From Parolsenella massiliensis (GTDB taxonomy: Bacteria > Actinomycetota > Coriobacteriia > Coriobacteriales > Atopobiaceae), in NCBI RefSeq assembly GCF_900143685.1, contig NZ_LT671675.1, positions 1,667,985 through 1,731,984 of the forward strand: DNA of 64,000 nucleotides. Direction: 5' to 3'. Shown in pieces: positions 52,527 to 61,444 of this stretch. Under the pieces are notes generated by a model. The model ran no database searches. It was not told the origin of the DNA and saw only the letters and a program-made list of their open reading frames with translations. The translations under genes and the position numbers were made by a program. Position 1 is the first letter of the stretch. Every line of letters begins with the position of its first letter.

Positions 52527-53258
52527 CTACTCCTTGTTCTCGAGCTGGGCCTCCAGCTCGGCGATTCGCTTCTCGAGACGCTCGACCTTGGCCGAGAGGT
52601 CATCGACGGTGCGGTCGACGGGGTCGGGCAGGTACTCGCGGTGCTCGACGTCCTCGCGCTCGTGGATAACCTTGTCGATTGTAGTCGCGTCGCTCATGGA
52701 CAGGCAGGTGAGACGCTCGCCCGCGGCGGAGCGCACGCGCACGCCGCCCTTTGTGGTGACGTGTCCCGGGATGCCCACGACCGTGCAGTCTGCCGGGACG
52801 TCGCGGACGACCACGGCGCCGCCGCCCACCTTGACGTTGTCCCCGAGCGTGATGTTGCCGAGCACCGAGGCGCCCACGCCCACGACGACGCCGTTGCCAA
52901 GCGTTGGGTGGCGCTTGCCGCCCTGCTTGCCGGTGCCGCCGAGCGTGACGCCCTGGTAGAGCTGGCAGTCGTCGCCGATGATGGTGGTCTCGCCCACGAC
53001 GATGCCCATGCCGTGGTCGATGACGAAGCGGCGGCCGATCGTGGCGCCGGGGTGAATCTCGACGCCGAAGCGGTGGCGGCTCCACGTGGAGAGCGTGCGG
53101 GCGATGAGCGTGTGGCCGTGCGTCCACCACCAGTGCTGACGGCGATACGCCCAGATGGCACGCATGCCGGGCGAGTTGAGAAGGATGGAGATCGTCGAGG
53201 TTGCCGCTGGGTCATGCGCCCGGAACGTCTCGATGTCCTCGCGTATGTGATCGAACAT
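52527..53258 (-). CDS. cysE: Serine O-acetyltransferase
   Basis: First committed step of cysteine synthesis (serine + acetyl-CoA). It has 243 residues: helical N-terminus, left-handed beta-helix of hexapeptide repeats (HPGATIGRRFVIDHGMGIVV, then TLGGTGKQGGKRHP) with the catalytic His-Asp pair region, and a coiled C-terminal extension of about 70 residues (LEKRIAELEAQLENKE) beyond the usual end. Confidence 0.95.
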   Translation of the reverse strand: MFDHIREDIETFRAHDPAATSTISILLNSPGMRAIWAYRRQHWWWTHGHTLIARTLSTWSRHRFGVEIHPGATIGRRFVIDHGMGIVVGETTIIGDDCQLYQGVTLGGTGKQGGKRHPTLGNGVVVGVGASVLGNITLGDNVKVGGGAVVVRDVPADCTVVGIPGHVTTKGGVRVRSAAGERLTCLSMSDATTIDKVIHEREDVEHREYLPDPVDRTVDDLSAKVERLEKRIAELEAQLENKE

Positions 53259-53341
53259 GCGGATCCTAACGAATGTGCTGTGCAGGCCCTGGGCCCTCCT
53301 CGCGTATGACGCCTAAGAATAGCGCGAGGCACGCGTCGCAG

Positions 53342-53821
53342 CTAGCGGCCGTATTCCATGAGGCAGACCGCCCAGGCCTCCATGCCCTCCTCGCGCCCCA
53401 CGAAGCCGAGGCGCTCGGTGGTCGTGGCCTTGACCCCAACGCTCGCCGTGTCCACGCCAAGCGCGTGCGCGAGGTTCTCGCGCATCTGCTCGCGATGCGG
53501 GGCGAGCTTGGGGGCCTGGGCGGCGATGGTACAGTCGCAGTCGAGCAGCTCGTAGCCGCGCTCGCGGGCAAGGCGCATGACCTGCTCGAGCAGCTTGAGC
53601 GAGTCAGCACCGGCGTAGGCCGGGTCCGTGTCGGGGAACAGCTTGCCGAGGTCTCCCAGGCGCGTAGCGCCCAGGATGGCGTCCGCCACGGCATGCGTGG
53701 CGACGTCTGCGTCCGAGTGGCCGAGAAGGCCGAGCCTGTGGGGAATCCTCATGCCGCACAGGATGAGGTCGCGTCCCTCGACGAGCTTGTGGACGTCATA
53801 GCCGTGGCCGATCCTCAGCAT
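53342..53821 (-). CDS. ispF: 2-C-methyl-D-erythritol 2,4-cyclodiphosphate synthase
   Basis: Fifth step of the MEP isoprenoid pathway. It has 159 residues: RIGHGYDVHKL with the Asp-x-His zinc site, GHSDADVATHAVADA, and FPDTDP. The start overlaps the ispD end by 7 nt. Confidence 0.97.
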   Translation of the reverse strand: MLRIGHGYDVHKLVEGRDLILCGMRIPHRLGLLGHSDADVATHAVADAILGATRLGDLGKLFPDTDPAYAGADSLKLLEQVMRLARERGYELLDCDCTIAAQAPKLAPHREQMRENLAHALGVDTASVGVKATTTERLGFVGREEGMEAWAVCLMEYGR

Positions 53822-54582
53822 GGGCGCACCGCCTCCCTCGCGGCGGCCGGGACGTCGCCGCGCTCGATCCTGCGCGCGAGAATGGCCTCGACGGGCAGGC
53901 GGTCCTCGGGAACCGTGACCTTCATGTTGTCGCTCGGGCTCTCCACGACCGCCACGCGACCGCCCGCACGCTCAACAAGCGAGGCGTCATCTGTGCCCAC
54001 AAAGCCCTCGCGAGCCGCAGCGAGGTGCGCCGCAAGCACGGTGGCCGTGTGGAACACCTGCGGGGTCTGGACGGCCCAGTAGCGCGAGCGCTTCGGCGTG
54101 GCCTGCACGATTCCGTCCTCGACGACCTTGAGTGTGTCGGCGGAGGGATGGGCGCAGATGGCGCCGGCAAGCGAGGCGTCGCTGCGTACGCGCGCAACGA
54201 CGGCCTCGATGGTCTCGGGCTTGATGAGCGGGCGCGCCCCGTCATGGATGGCGACGAGCGGGAAGCCCTCCGGCACGGCGCGGATGCCCGCGAGGCACGA
54301 CTCCTGCCTCGTGGCGCCACCCTCGACGAAGGTGACGGGGACGGACGGCGAGATCATGTCCACGATGCCGCGCGTCTCACCGATGCGGTCGTGCGGGCAG
54401 ACGATGACGATGTGGCCCACCGAGGGGGCCGCGTCAAGCGCCGCCACGGACCAGTCGAGCACGGGCAGGCCGCACAGCTCGACGTACTGCTTTCCTCGCG
54501 CGTCGCCAAAGCGAAGGCCAAGACCTCCCGCGGCCACGACGGCGCAGGTGTCGGGCGTGCTGATGTGCGTGGCTGCAGACAC
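53815..54582 (-). CDS. ispD: 2-C-methyl-D-erythritol 4-phosphate cytidylyltransferase
   Basis: Third MEP step. It has 255 residues, GTG start. AAGGLGLRFGDARGKQYV is the CTP-binding loop (the Arg/Lys pair is kept), then IHDGARPL and QTPQVF. It lies 3 nt after disA. Its C-terminus is a little longer than usual. Confidence 0.96.
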   Translation of the reverse strand: MSAATHISTPDTCAVVAAGGLGLRFGDARGKQYVELCGLPVLDWSVAALDAAPSVGHIVIVCPHDRIGETRGIVDMISPSVPVTFVEGGATRQESCLAGIRAVPEGFPLVAIHDGARPLIKPETIEAVVARVRSDASLAGAICAHPSADTLKVVEDGIVQATPKRSRYWAVQTPQVFHTATVLAAHLAAAREGFVGTDDASLVERAGGRVAVVESPSDNMKVTVPEDRLPVEAILARRIERGDVPAAAREAVRPC

Positions 54583-54585
54583 CGG

Positions 54586-55704
54586 CTACTCCTTCTTGCC
54601 CCACATGCGGTACAGGCTGTCCGCGAGGATGGAGGGGTTCTTGACGCCGAGGTCATCGAGGCGCGAGGGGTTCTGCTCGATGTCGTCCATGAGCTCGCGA
54701 AGGTTGCCGTACTCGTCCACGATCTTGTCGGCCATGCCCTCGCGGACGACGGAGACGCGGCTGAGCGTGCGCAGACCGAGCGGGACCATGACGCTGTCCT
54801 CGCGCAGGTCGTCGTAGCCCAGGACCTTGGCGACGCGCTTGGGCGAGCGCCACTGCGACGGGTCTGCGGCATGGAGCTTCTCGCGGATGGCCTCGGCGTT
54901 GCCCTCCGAGGAGTCGCGGGCGTAGTCGCGGATCATGAGCAGGTACTCGGACTCCATGTCTCCCACGAGCTGCTCGCGCTGCATCTCGACGGTGCGGCCC
55001 TCGCTGCCAAGCTGCACGACGCAGCGGTCTATCTCGTCGGCGGCGGTCATGAGGGTCTCGAAGTAGTTGAGGATCGTCGTGACGTCGGCGAGCGTGACGT
55101 AGTTGTCGAGCTCGAGCGTGGTGAGACGAAGCAGCGCGTGGTCGAGTGCCTGGCGCGTGGTCTGCAGCGTCGTGATGAGCTGCGAGGCGCTCGTCATGAG
55201 CTCGGCCACGCCGCGAAGCTGGTGCGAGCGGCCGCCCACGTAGAGGTTCACGACCTGGCGGCGCTCGGAGACAGAGATGACGAGGGCCTTCGTGAGCAGG
55301 CTCATGCGCGCGGCCGTGCGGTGGCGCATGCCCGTCTCGCTCGTGGGAAGGCTCGGGTCTGGGTTGAGGTGGAAGTTGGCGCGAAGGATCTGCGTGAGGT
55401 CGCGGTCCACGACGATGGCGCCGTCCATCTTGGAGAGCTCGAACAGGCGGTTCGCCGTGAACGAGATGTTGAGCGGGAAGCCGTCGTTGCCGGCGGAGAG
55501 CACGGTGTCGGTGTCGCCCACGCAGATGAGGGCGCCGAGGTGGCCGGCGATGATCATGTCGAGGGCGCGGCGCACGGCGGTGCCGGGAGCCGTGATGGCG
55601 ATGGCCTCCTCGAGACGTTCCTCGATCGTTGGCTCCTTCTCAGCGTTGGCGGCCTCGGGGGCGGCGGCGTCCCCGGTGGCACTCGTGTTGGGCTCGGGCT
55701 CCAT
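54586..55704 (-). CDS. disA: Diadenylate cyclase DisA (DNA integrity scanning)
   Basis: Makes c-di-AMP from two ATP. It has 372 residues: an acidic N-terminal extension (1-28), the DAC domain with Asp-Gly-Ala at 94-96 and Arg-His-Arg at 127-129, a helical linker, and a C-terminal helix-hairpin-helix DNA-binding domain (MVPLGLRTLSRV). The ATG follows GGAGGGGG. A TATACT at 55787-55782 on the minus strand may be its -10; the 220 nt upstream hold nothing else. It heads disA-ispD-ispF. Confidence 0.96.
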   Translation of the reverse strand: MEPEPNTSATGDAAAPEAANAEKEPTIEERLEEAIAITAPGTAVRRALDMIIAGHLGALICVGDTDTVLSAGNDGFPLNISFTANRLFELSKMDGAIVVDRDLTQILRANFHLNPDPSLPTSETGMRHRTAARMSLLTKALVISVSERRQVVNLYVGGRSHQLRGVAELMTSASQLITTLQTTRQALDHALLRLTTLELDNYVTLADVTTILNYFETLMTAADEIDRCVVQLGSEGRTVEMQREQLVGDMESEYLLMIRDYARDSSEGNAEAIREKLHAADPSQWRSPKRVAKVLGYDDLREDSVMVPLGLRTLSRVSVVREGMADKIVDEYGNLRELMDDIEQNPSRLDDLGVKNPSILADSLYRMWGKKE

Positions 55705-55917
55705 GGCGCCCCCTCCGTTTGTTTGCGATCAGGATGTGGCCTTCCGCGACTCCCCGCGCGGCGGCCCCTTGTTTTCATCAAAGTATACGCGCTGTGCCCG
55801 CCGGGCCCGGCAGGCGCGCGGAATCGGGAACACAACCGACACGATGACGGCGGGCACGGAGCGAGGGGGCGCAGGCCAGACGGCCGTCACGCCGAGACGC
55901 ACCCGGGCGCCCACATA

Positions 55918-55952
55918 TAAGAAAGGGCCCGCATCCCTGGGGATGCGGGCCC
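55918..55952 (-). terminator. Terminator after cstA
   Basis: A perfect 13-bp stem (55925-55937 with 55940-55952) is followed by TTTCTT on the minus strand. Confidence 0.88.
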
Positions 55953-56004
55953 ATCATCAGTCGGCTACGAGTCGCTGAGAGCCGGCGATGAGACGTGGGG
56001 AGCC

Positions 56005-57858
56005 TTAGGCCTCGTCGGCAGCGGCGGAGCCGGAAGCGGCACCCTTGCCGGCGGCCTCGGCGACATGCTGACGGCCAAGCTCGGTCCACTCGGGCTCCTC
56101 GTCGGGCAGGGAGCTGGCCTGCTTGCCGAAGAGCTCCTTGAGGCAGTTCACGGCAACGATGAGGCCGAGGACCACGAGCAGGACGGCGAAGAAGAGCTGC
56201 AGGACGGAGTTGAACACGGAGGCGGCGGTGCCGGCGGACAGCGCGGTCACGCAGCCCATGATGCTCTGGGCCAGCGAGGTGAAGGTGCAGACGAGCAGGA
56301 ACGCGACGGGCACGTAGAGCATGGCGCCCTTGCGGCCAGTGCACTTGCAGAACACGGCGAGCGTGATCATCGTCATGCCACCGAGCAGCTGGTTGGAGGC
56401 ACCGAAGAGCGGCCAGATGGCCAGGTAGCCGCCGAAGGTGAGGGCGAGGCCCGGGAGCAGCGTGACGACCGTGGCGAACCAGGGGTTGCCGAGGACCTTC
56501 ATGGCGCCGGACTTGTCCTCGATGGCGAGGGCGTCGTTGGTCTGAGCGAAGAACTCGGAGAAGGACGTGCGGGCGATGCGGGCCACGGCGTCAAGCGAGG
56601 TGAGGGCCAGGGCCGAGACGTTCATGGTCATGAAGACTGTGGCGACGGTGCCGTCGACACCGAAGGCCTGCATGCCGCGGGAGATGCCGGCGGCGAAGAT
56701 CTGGAATGGCGTGGAGGCAACGGGGTTGCCAGCAGCGTCGACGACGTTCAGGGCGCCGGTGCCGGCGGTGTTCATGTCGGAGAACATGATGCCGGCGATG
56801 ATGATGGCGAGGATGCCCACGAAGGACTCGACGATCATGGCGCCGTAGCCAACCTTGACGGCGTCCTTCTCGTTGGAGACCTGCTTAGAGGAGGTGCCGG
56901 AGGACACGAGGCTGTGGAAGCCGGAGAGGGCGCCGCAGGCAACGGAGACGAACAGGACGGGGAACATCATGCCGGACTTCGTGGAGAAGCCGGTGAACAT
57001 CGGGGCCGTGATCGTGGCCTGGCCCTTGGCGCCGAGGACGCAGATGCCCAGGACGGCGCAGATGATCATGGTGACCATCATGATGGTGGTGAGGTAATCG
57101 CGCGGCTGCTTCAGCGTCTGGATGGGCATGGCGCCGGCGAAGACCAGGTAGACCATGACAACGGCGATCCACTGGTTGAGGTCGAGGTAGAGCGGGAACT
57201 GCATGCCCACGGCGAACATGGCGACGATGGCAACGCAGGCGACGACGAACTCGGTGGCACCCTTGAGGTTGAACTTGCGCTGGGCCCAGCCGAAGGCGAT
57301 GGCGACGAACGTGAACAGGATCGAGATCGTGCCAGCGCAGCCGGCGGCGTAGGACTTCGTGAAGTCGATGCCACCCTCGGCGGCCGCGGTGTACTTGAAC
57401 GTGCCGCACACCATGGAGGTGAAGGCAGCGATGACGATGATGCAGAACAGCCAGCAGAACAGCAGGAACAGGCGACGGCCGGTCTTGCCGATGTACTTCT
57501 CGATGAGCTGGGCAAGCGACTTGCCGTTGTTCTTCATCGAGGCGTACAGGGCGCCGAAGTCATGCACGGCACCAAAGAAGATGCCGCCGACGAGGACCCA
57601 CAGGACAACCGGGAGCCAGCCGAAGGCCATGGCCACGATCGTGCCCGTGACGGGGCCGGCACCGCAGATCGAGCTGAACTGGTGCGAGAACACGGTGAAT
57701 GCAGAGGCCGGGGAGAAGGCGTTGCCATCCTCCATGCGGCGGGCGGGCGTGATGGCGTCCGCATCGACGCCCCACTTATTGGCGAGCCAACGCCCGTACA
57801 GCATGTAGCCGCCAAAGAGCACCACAGCGGCCACCACCATCAAAACGATTCCGTTCAC
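56005..57858 (-). CDS. cstA: CstA-family transporter (carbon starvation protein; pyruvate/peptide permease)
   Basis: An integral membrane protein of 617 residues with about 15-18 hydrophobic spans and the CstA landmarks FSHQFSSICGAGPVTG, HDFGALYASMKNNGKS and SGTSSKQV. E. coli relatives CstA and BtsT import pyruvate; older work assigned peptide uptake. GTG at 57858 is preferred because GGAAGGAG lies 6 nt upstream; an ATG five codons earlier overlaps that site and has none of its own. It is controlled, as far as sequence shows, by the upstream leader peptide and terminator. Confidence 0.92.
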   Translation of the reverse strand: MNGIVLMVVAAVVLFGGYMLYGRWLANKWGVDADAITPARRMEDGNAFSPASAFTVFSHQFSSICGAGPVTGTIVAMAFGWLPVVLWVLVGGIFFGAVHDFGALYASMKNNGKSLAQLIEKYIGKTGRRLFLLFCWLFCIIVIAAFTSMVCGTFKYTAAAEGGIDFTKSYAAGCAGTISILFTFVAIAFGWAQRKFNLKGATEFVVACVAIVAMFAVGMQFPLYLDLNQWIAVVMVYLVFAGAMPIQTLKQPRDYLTTIMMVTMIICAVLGICVLGAKGQATITAPMFTGFSTKSGMMFPVLFVSVACGALSGFHSLVSSGTSSKQVSNEKDAVKVGYGAMIVESFVGILAIIIAGIMFSDMNTAGTGALNVVDAAGNPVASTPFQIFAAGISRGMQAFGVDGTVATVFMTMNVSALALTSLDAVARIARTSFSEFFAQTNDALAIEDKSGAMKVLGNPWFATVVTLLPGLALTFGGYLAIWPLFGASNQLLGGMTMITLAVFCKCTGRKGAMLYVPVAFLLVCTFTSLAQSIMGCVTALSAGTAASVFNSVLQLFFAVLLVVLGLIVAVNCLKELFGKQASSLPDEEPEWTELGRQHVAEAAGKGAASGSAAADEA

Positions 57859-57892
57859 AAATGCTCCTTCCATAGCGAGAGATACCATGCGC

Positions 57893-57978
57893 AAAAAAAG
57901 AGGGGCCGTTGGGTTCCTCACCCGACGGCCCCTCCTCAGGCCGCCCGTTAGTAACGGGCGGCGACTCAGCCACCCGTT
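57893..57978 (-). promoter_or_regulatory. Competing hairpins and terminator in the cstA leader
   Basis: In minus-strand order: segment 1 (57978-57970), segment 2 (57961-57953), segment 3 (57949-57941) and a terminator (57934-57900 plus seven T at 57899-57893). Segments 1:2 pair over 9 bp with one G-U; 2:3 pair perfectly over 9 bp. Segment 3 plus following bases (57945-57939) can instead pair with the terminator 5' arm (57930-57924) over 7 bp. The terminator ends 35 nt before the cstA start. This is the layout of a transcription attenuator. Confidence 0.75.
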
Positions 57979-58020
57979 CTAGATAATGACGACCTCAATA
58001 ATGGATAGCTGCTTGTTCAT
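57979..58020 (-). CDS. Branched-chain-amino-acid leader peptide of cstA
   Basis: A 13-residue ORF, ATG to TAG: MNKQLSIIEVVII. Seven of 13 residues are Leu, Ile or Val, in pairs Ile-Ile, Val-Val, Ile-Ile at codons 7-8, 10-11 and 12-13. The stop codon directly abuts segment 1 of the hairpin array. GAGAGAG lies 6 nt before the ATG. It resembles ilv-operon leader peptides. Confidence 0.7.
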   Translation of the reverse strand: MNKQLSIIEVVII

Positions 58021-58084
58021 GAGTTACTCTCTCGATTCACTTGGGCACGCATCCCCACGTGCCATCTCCAGTGGATGGTTAAGC

Positions 58085-58112
58085 ATCATGGCACGTCGGC
58101 GAACGGTGTCAA
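58085..58112 (-). promoter_or_regulatory. Promoter of the cstA leader transcript
   Basis: On the minus strand, -35 TTGACA (58112-58107), 16-nt spacer and -10 CATGAT (58090-58085). The transcript would start near 58077, about 57 nt before the leader-peptide ATG. 58113-58305 holds no gene on either strand that I can support. Confidence 0.65.
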
Positions 58113-58305
58113 CACGCAGGGCGAATGTTGCCGCAGATAGAAACAATCGCGTAACACTATGCAGAAATCCGCGGCGCGTATTCGCTGGCGGAGGGTCGCG
58201 TCGGTCTTGCGCGTCTCGCACACAGTCCGCCTCGCTGGAGTTTGTTGCCGCGGCCGACATGTCCGCGCCCCTTGCTACCATAGGGAGCACGAGAAGGGAG
58301 GGCGC

Positions 58306-59325
58306 ATGGCGCTCGATCCAAACTACGAGGACTTCCAGCGGCTCAGCCTGAGGTTTGCGGGAACGCTTGGCGCGAGCGACCCATTTGGCGCCGCGCGTGC
58401 GGCCGTAGACTTTGGGCACCGCTACAGCCAAAAGCGCGACACGCTGCCCCAGACGGACGAGGACAGGGCGTTCCACCTCGTCGCGCGAGCCACCGAGCTC
58501 ATCGACTACCAGCTTCCCTTTGCAACCGACGCCTCGGCCCCCCAGACGATCGCCGAGGCGCGGAAGCTCCTGGGCGAGGCACTTGAGCTCGACCCCGAGT
58601 GCCACGACGCGCGCCGCATGCTTTCGGCGGCGCAGACGCCCACCCCAAACGAGTACCATCGCTTCCTCGTCGAGGGAGCCCAGGAGGTGCTCGAGAGCTG
58701 CGGCCACAGGCGCGACGCCATCACGGGCTCGGACGAGCTCGCAGACGTTGCCCGCACGCTCGCCATGAGGCCCTACCTGCGGTGGCTGGCGGCCGAGTGC
58801 GCAAGCTCGCTCATCTGCGGCAGGTATCGCCTCACCTTGAAGGAGGGCGAGGAGGCGCTCGCCGTGGAGCCTGAGGACCCGGCGGACGTGAGCCTCACGC
58901 TGGCGCTCACCTATGCAAAGCTCGAGGACGAGGAGGGCTTCCACGCCCTCTGCGAGCGGGCGGACGAGCGGCGTGGCCCCGCATGGTACGCACTCGCGCG
59001 CGCGGCGCTCGCGTTCAAGCGCGAGGACCGCGACGAGGCCCGCGCCCACATCGCACGGCTGCTCGCGCTCTACCCCAACGCCGGCACGACGCTCGCCCGC
59101 CAGGACGATCTGCCCGACGGCGTGTTCGCTCGTCTCGCGATTGGCCCGGGCACCGAGGACGAGCTCATCCTCGCAACCTCGGAAGCGACGGTGCTGCTCC
59201 AGGAGGGCTGTGACTCTCACGAGCGCGGAACGTTTGGCTGGTGGGTCGCCAACCTTCCCGAGGTCACACAGGCGCAGGCCCGCGAGCTTGCGGCAGACCC
59301 GAGCCTTGGGGAGGGGCAGAAGTGA
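58306..59325 (+). CDS. TPR-like protein, paralogue 1
   Basis: A soluble protein of 339 residues, helical and acidic, with no signal peptide. TPR-like units include LLGEALELDPECHDARRML and GRYRLTLKEGEEALAVEPED. RPYLRWLAAECASSLICGRY resembles the RPYLRAL block of ST7-type TPR proteins. The ATG at 58306 follows GAAGGGAGG; the frame to 58159 has no start support. The next gene overlaps its stop and is a paralogue. Function unknown; probably a protein-protein scaffold. Confidence 0.8.
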   Translation: MALDPNYEDFQRLSLRFAGTLGASDPFGAARAAVDFGHRYSQKRDTLPQTDEDRAFHLVARATELIDYQLPFATDASAPQTIAEARKLLGEALELDPECHDARRMLSAAQTPTPNEYHRFLVEGAQEVLESCGHRRDAITGSDELADVARTLAMRPYLRWLAAECASSLICGRYRLTLKEGEEALAVEPEDPADVSLTLALTYAKLEDEEGFHALCERADERRGPAWYALARAALAFKREDRDEARAHIARLLALYPNAGTTLARQDDLPDGVFARLAIGPGTEDELILATSEATVLLQEGCDSHERGTFGWWVANLPEVTQAQARELAADPSLGEGQK

Positions 59326-60287
59326 GGTACGCAGAGGAGTTGACCGATCGCCTGGCCCAGCGCAGGCGCACCGAGCTTGGCGGCATGTCCGACCTCGCCT
59401 ACGAGGAGCTGAGGGCCGCCGTCAAGAAGACGCCCGAGGACTACCTGGGCGCCAAGGAGGACGAGGCCTTTGCCCGTCTGGGGCGCGCGCTTGCGGCCAG
59501 CGCCGACACGCAGAAGGACGAGGAGTTCATCGAGAGCGACGACGCCTACCTGGAGGCACGCAACCGCAGAATCGATAGGCTGCGGCATGGTTGCGAGGAC
59601 GCGCTGCGCATCGACGGCGGCTGCGTCGACGCAAAGGCGATTCTCGCCCTCACGGGCGAGGGCGAGCCGGACGACGCGCTCGTTCGTCTCGAGCAGATCG
59701 AGCAGGGGCTGGATGAGCTTGCCCCCGCAGACGGTGCCGACCTGTGGGAGGACGCGTTCGCGCGCCCGAGGCTGCGCCTGCTTGCGTCCATTGCGCGCAC
59801 GCAGCTCGAGACGGCCCGCTACCGCCGAGCGCTGGAGACGTGCGAGCGAGCGGCGGCGCTCAACCCGGCCGACAACATCGGCATTCGCTTCACGTGGGCC
59901 ATTGCGCTGGCGCGTCTCGAGGACGAGCGGGGCTTCGACGAGCTCGACGCGCGCTTTGGCAGGCAGGGCAACGCCTGGACGCACCTCACGAGGGCGCTTT
60001 TGCTGTTCAAGCTCGATCGCATGCCGGCCGCAAGACGCGCGCTGCGAGGCTACGCGAGCCTGTGCCGTGGCGGGGCATACGCGCTGCTGAGGCCCACGTT
60101 CGTGGAGCCATACCTCCCCGACCGCCCCGAGGTCGAGGCGAGCAGCTACCAGGAGGCCATGATGGCCGTCCACGAGTGCGACCCGGCGATCATGGACACG
60201 CCCGACTTTCTCGGCTGGGCAAGCGCGCAAGACGGCTTCACCGAGCAGGCCCAGCGCTTCGCGCGCGAGAACGACCTGGAGTGGTAG
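59322..60287 (+). CDS. TPR-like protein, paralogue 2
   Basis: It has 321 residues, GTG start overlapping the previous stop (GTGA) with GGAGGGG upstream. It shares with paralogue 1 the order RPRLRLLASIARTQL, ARYRRALETCERAAALNPAD, AIALARLEDERGF, AW-x2-L-x-RALL-x-FK and ALLRPTF. The two therefore arose by tandem duplication and probably act together. No enzyme motif or membrane segment is seen. Confidence 0.8.
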   Translation: MRYAEELTDRLAQRRRTELGGMSDLAYEELRAAVKKTPEDYLGAKEDEAFARLGRALAASADTQKDEEFIESDDAYLEARNRRIDRLRHGCEDALRIDGGCVDAKAILALTGEGEPDDALVRLEQIEQGLDELAPADGADLWEDAFARPRLRLLASIARTQLETARYRRALETCERAAALNPADNIGIRFTWAIALARLEDERGFDELDARFGRQGNAWTHLTRALLLFKLDRMPAARRALRGYASLCRGGAYALLRPTFVEPYLPDRPEVEASSYQEAMMAVHECDPAIMDTPDFLGWASAQDGFTEQAQRFARENDLEW

Positions 60288-60301
60288 CGAGGGCTGGAAG
60301 G

Positions 60302-61444
60302 CTAGAGAGATTTCTTCACCGAATCAAATCTGATTGACGCGTTGATTGGGAGATACCAGTCACCGTTCTTTTCGTATGCGGTTCCCCATTTGAACTTCTT
60401 GCCACTCACATACTCAATATGCGTATTTGCCAGCAGATAATCACGAAAGCGCTCGCGATCGGAGGCATGGTAGCAAAGCACCTCGCCATCGGGCTTTACC
60501 ACGATGTAGCCTCCGTTAACCTGCTCCTTGCCATCCCATTCCTTGCTTGCAGTCATCCCCGAGAAGGAATCAAAGAGAAAGTCCTTGACTGCCTTCTCGT
60601 AGATTCCGCCGCGCCTGAAGCCGCACGGATTAGCTCTCTCGAGTGCCGACGTAACGCCCGCAAGAGAGTGGTCCTCGTAGTTCTCAACCATTGCCTCTCG
60701 ATACATCCAGCCCATAATCTGGGGCATGCTATCCCTGATGCAACAGAGATTGTCCTCGAACGTCTCCGACCGCATTCCCACATACTCGACGGCTATGCCG
60801 CCCTCCTTGATCATGGAGACGCATCGTTTCCAGTCCCTGCCGCCCTTCTGGTCATACGCGCTGTTGAATTCCGTCACGAACAACTCGTCTGCGCCACGAA
60901 GCCTGAAGAGAAAGCTAGATTTCTCGGAAGCGTTAAACAGCGTGGCAGGAGAACCAAATTGCGACTTGATCGAGAAGCCCATCGTCGATACCAAGCTTGT
61001 CTCGGAATCACGAAGGCGCATGACAATGTCCGTCTTCCCCCCAAACCCCGCAAGGCTACGCGAGCTTGGGGATTTGACCGTGTCGATGAGGGCCTGCTCA
61101 GCGAAGCTCGAAATATCGTCTGACGGGGACACAGACCTCCCCTTCGCCTGGCTCAAATAACGGAAGAACGCATCAGCATTGACGACAAAGTCCACGGCAG
61201 GAAGACTGACCGCTAGAGCCCCGTCGACCATGATTTCGACATAGCCTCGCCGACCTTCGCGTGAATACTCTTTCACATGCCCTCTGACTTCCTCCCTCAA
61301 AACGCAGAGAACATCGAGATAACTGTCATCGCGTCGCTCCATCTGGCTGGTTGCCGCGTAAAGACGACCTTCGCCGATTAGCTTGAGAAAGACGTACAGC
61401 TCCGCCCACTCCCCTTTGTTTGCCCTGAGGGCCCTAATCGGCAT
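60302..61444 (-). CDS. HpaII-family type II restriction endonuclease
   Basis: It has 380 residues. ANKGEWAELYVFLKLIGEGRLYA at the N-terminus (from residue 8) and GGKTDIVMRLRD followed by MGFSIKSQFGSPATLFNAS match HpaII-type enzymes (CCGG); the Asp and the Ser-x-Lys of the latter block are the likely catalytic residues. The ATG at 61444 overlaps the methyltransferase end by 11 nt, with GAGGTG upstream; a TTG two codons earlier is possible. Base composition is clearly lower in GC than its neighbours, pointing to transfer. Specificity is inferred. Confidence 0.75.
   Translation of the reverse strand: MPIRALRANKGEWAELYVFLKLIGEGRLYAATSQMERRDDSYLDVLCVLREEVRGHVKEYSREGRRGYVEIMVDGALAVSLPAVDFVVNADAFFRYLSQAKGRSVSPSDDISSFAEQALIDTVKSPSSRSLAGFGGKTDIVMRLRDSETSLVSTMGFSIKSQFGSPATLFNASEKSSFLFRLRGADELFVTEFNSAYDQKGGRDWKRCVSMIKEGGIAVEYVGMRSETFEDNLCCIRDSMPQIMGWMYREAMVENYEDHSLAGVTSALERANPCGFRRGGIYEKAVKDFLFDSFSGMTASKEWDGKEQVNGGYIVVKPDGEVLCYHASDRERFRDYLLANTHIEYVSGKKFKWGTAYEKNGDWYLPINASIRFDSVKKSL

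Noticed and set aside
57859-57873. ATG start for cstA five codons upstream of the chosen GTG
   Set aside because: The ATG lies directly on the AAGGAG sequence that serves the GTG and has no binding site of its own.
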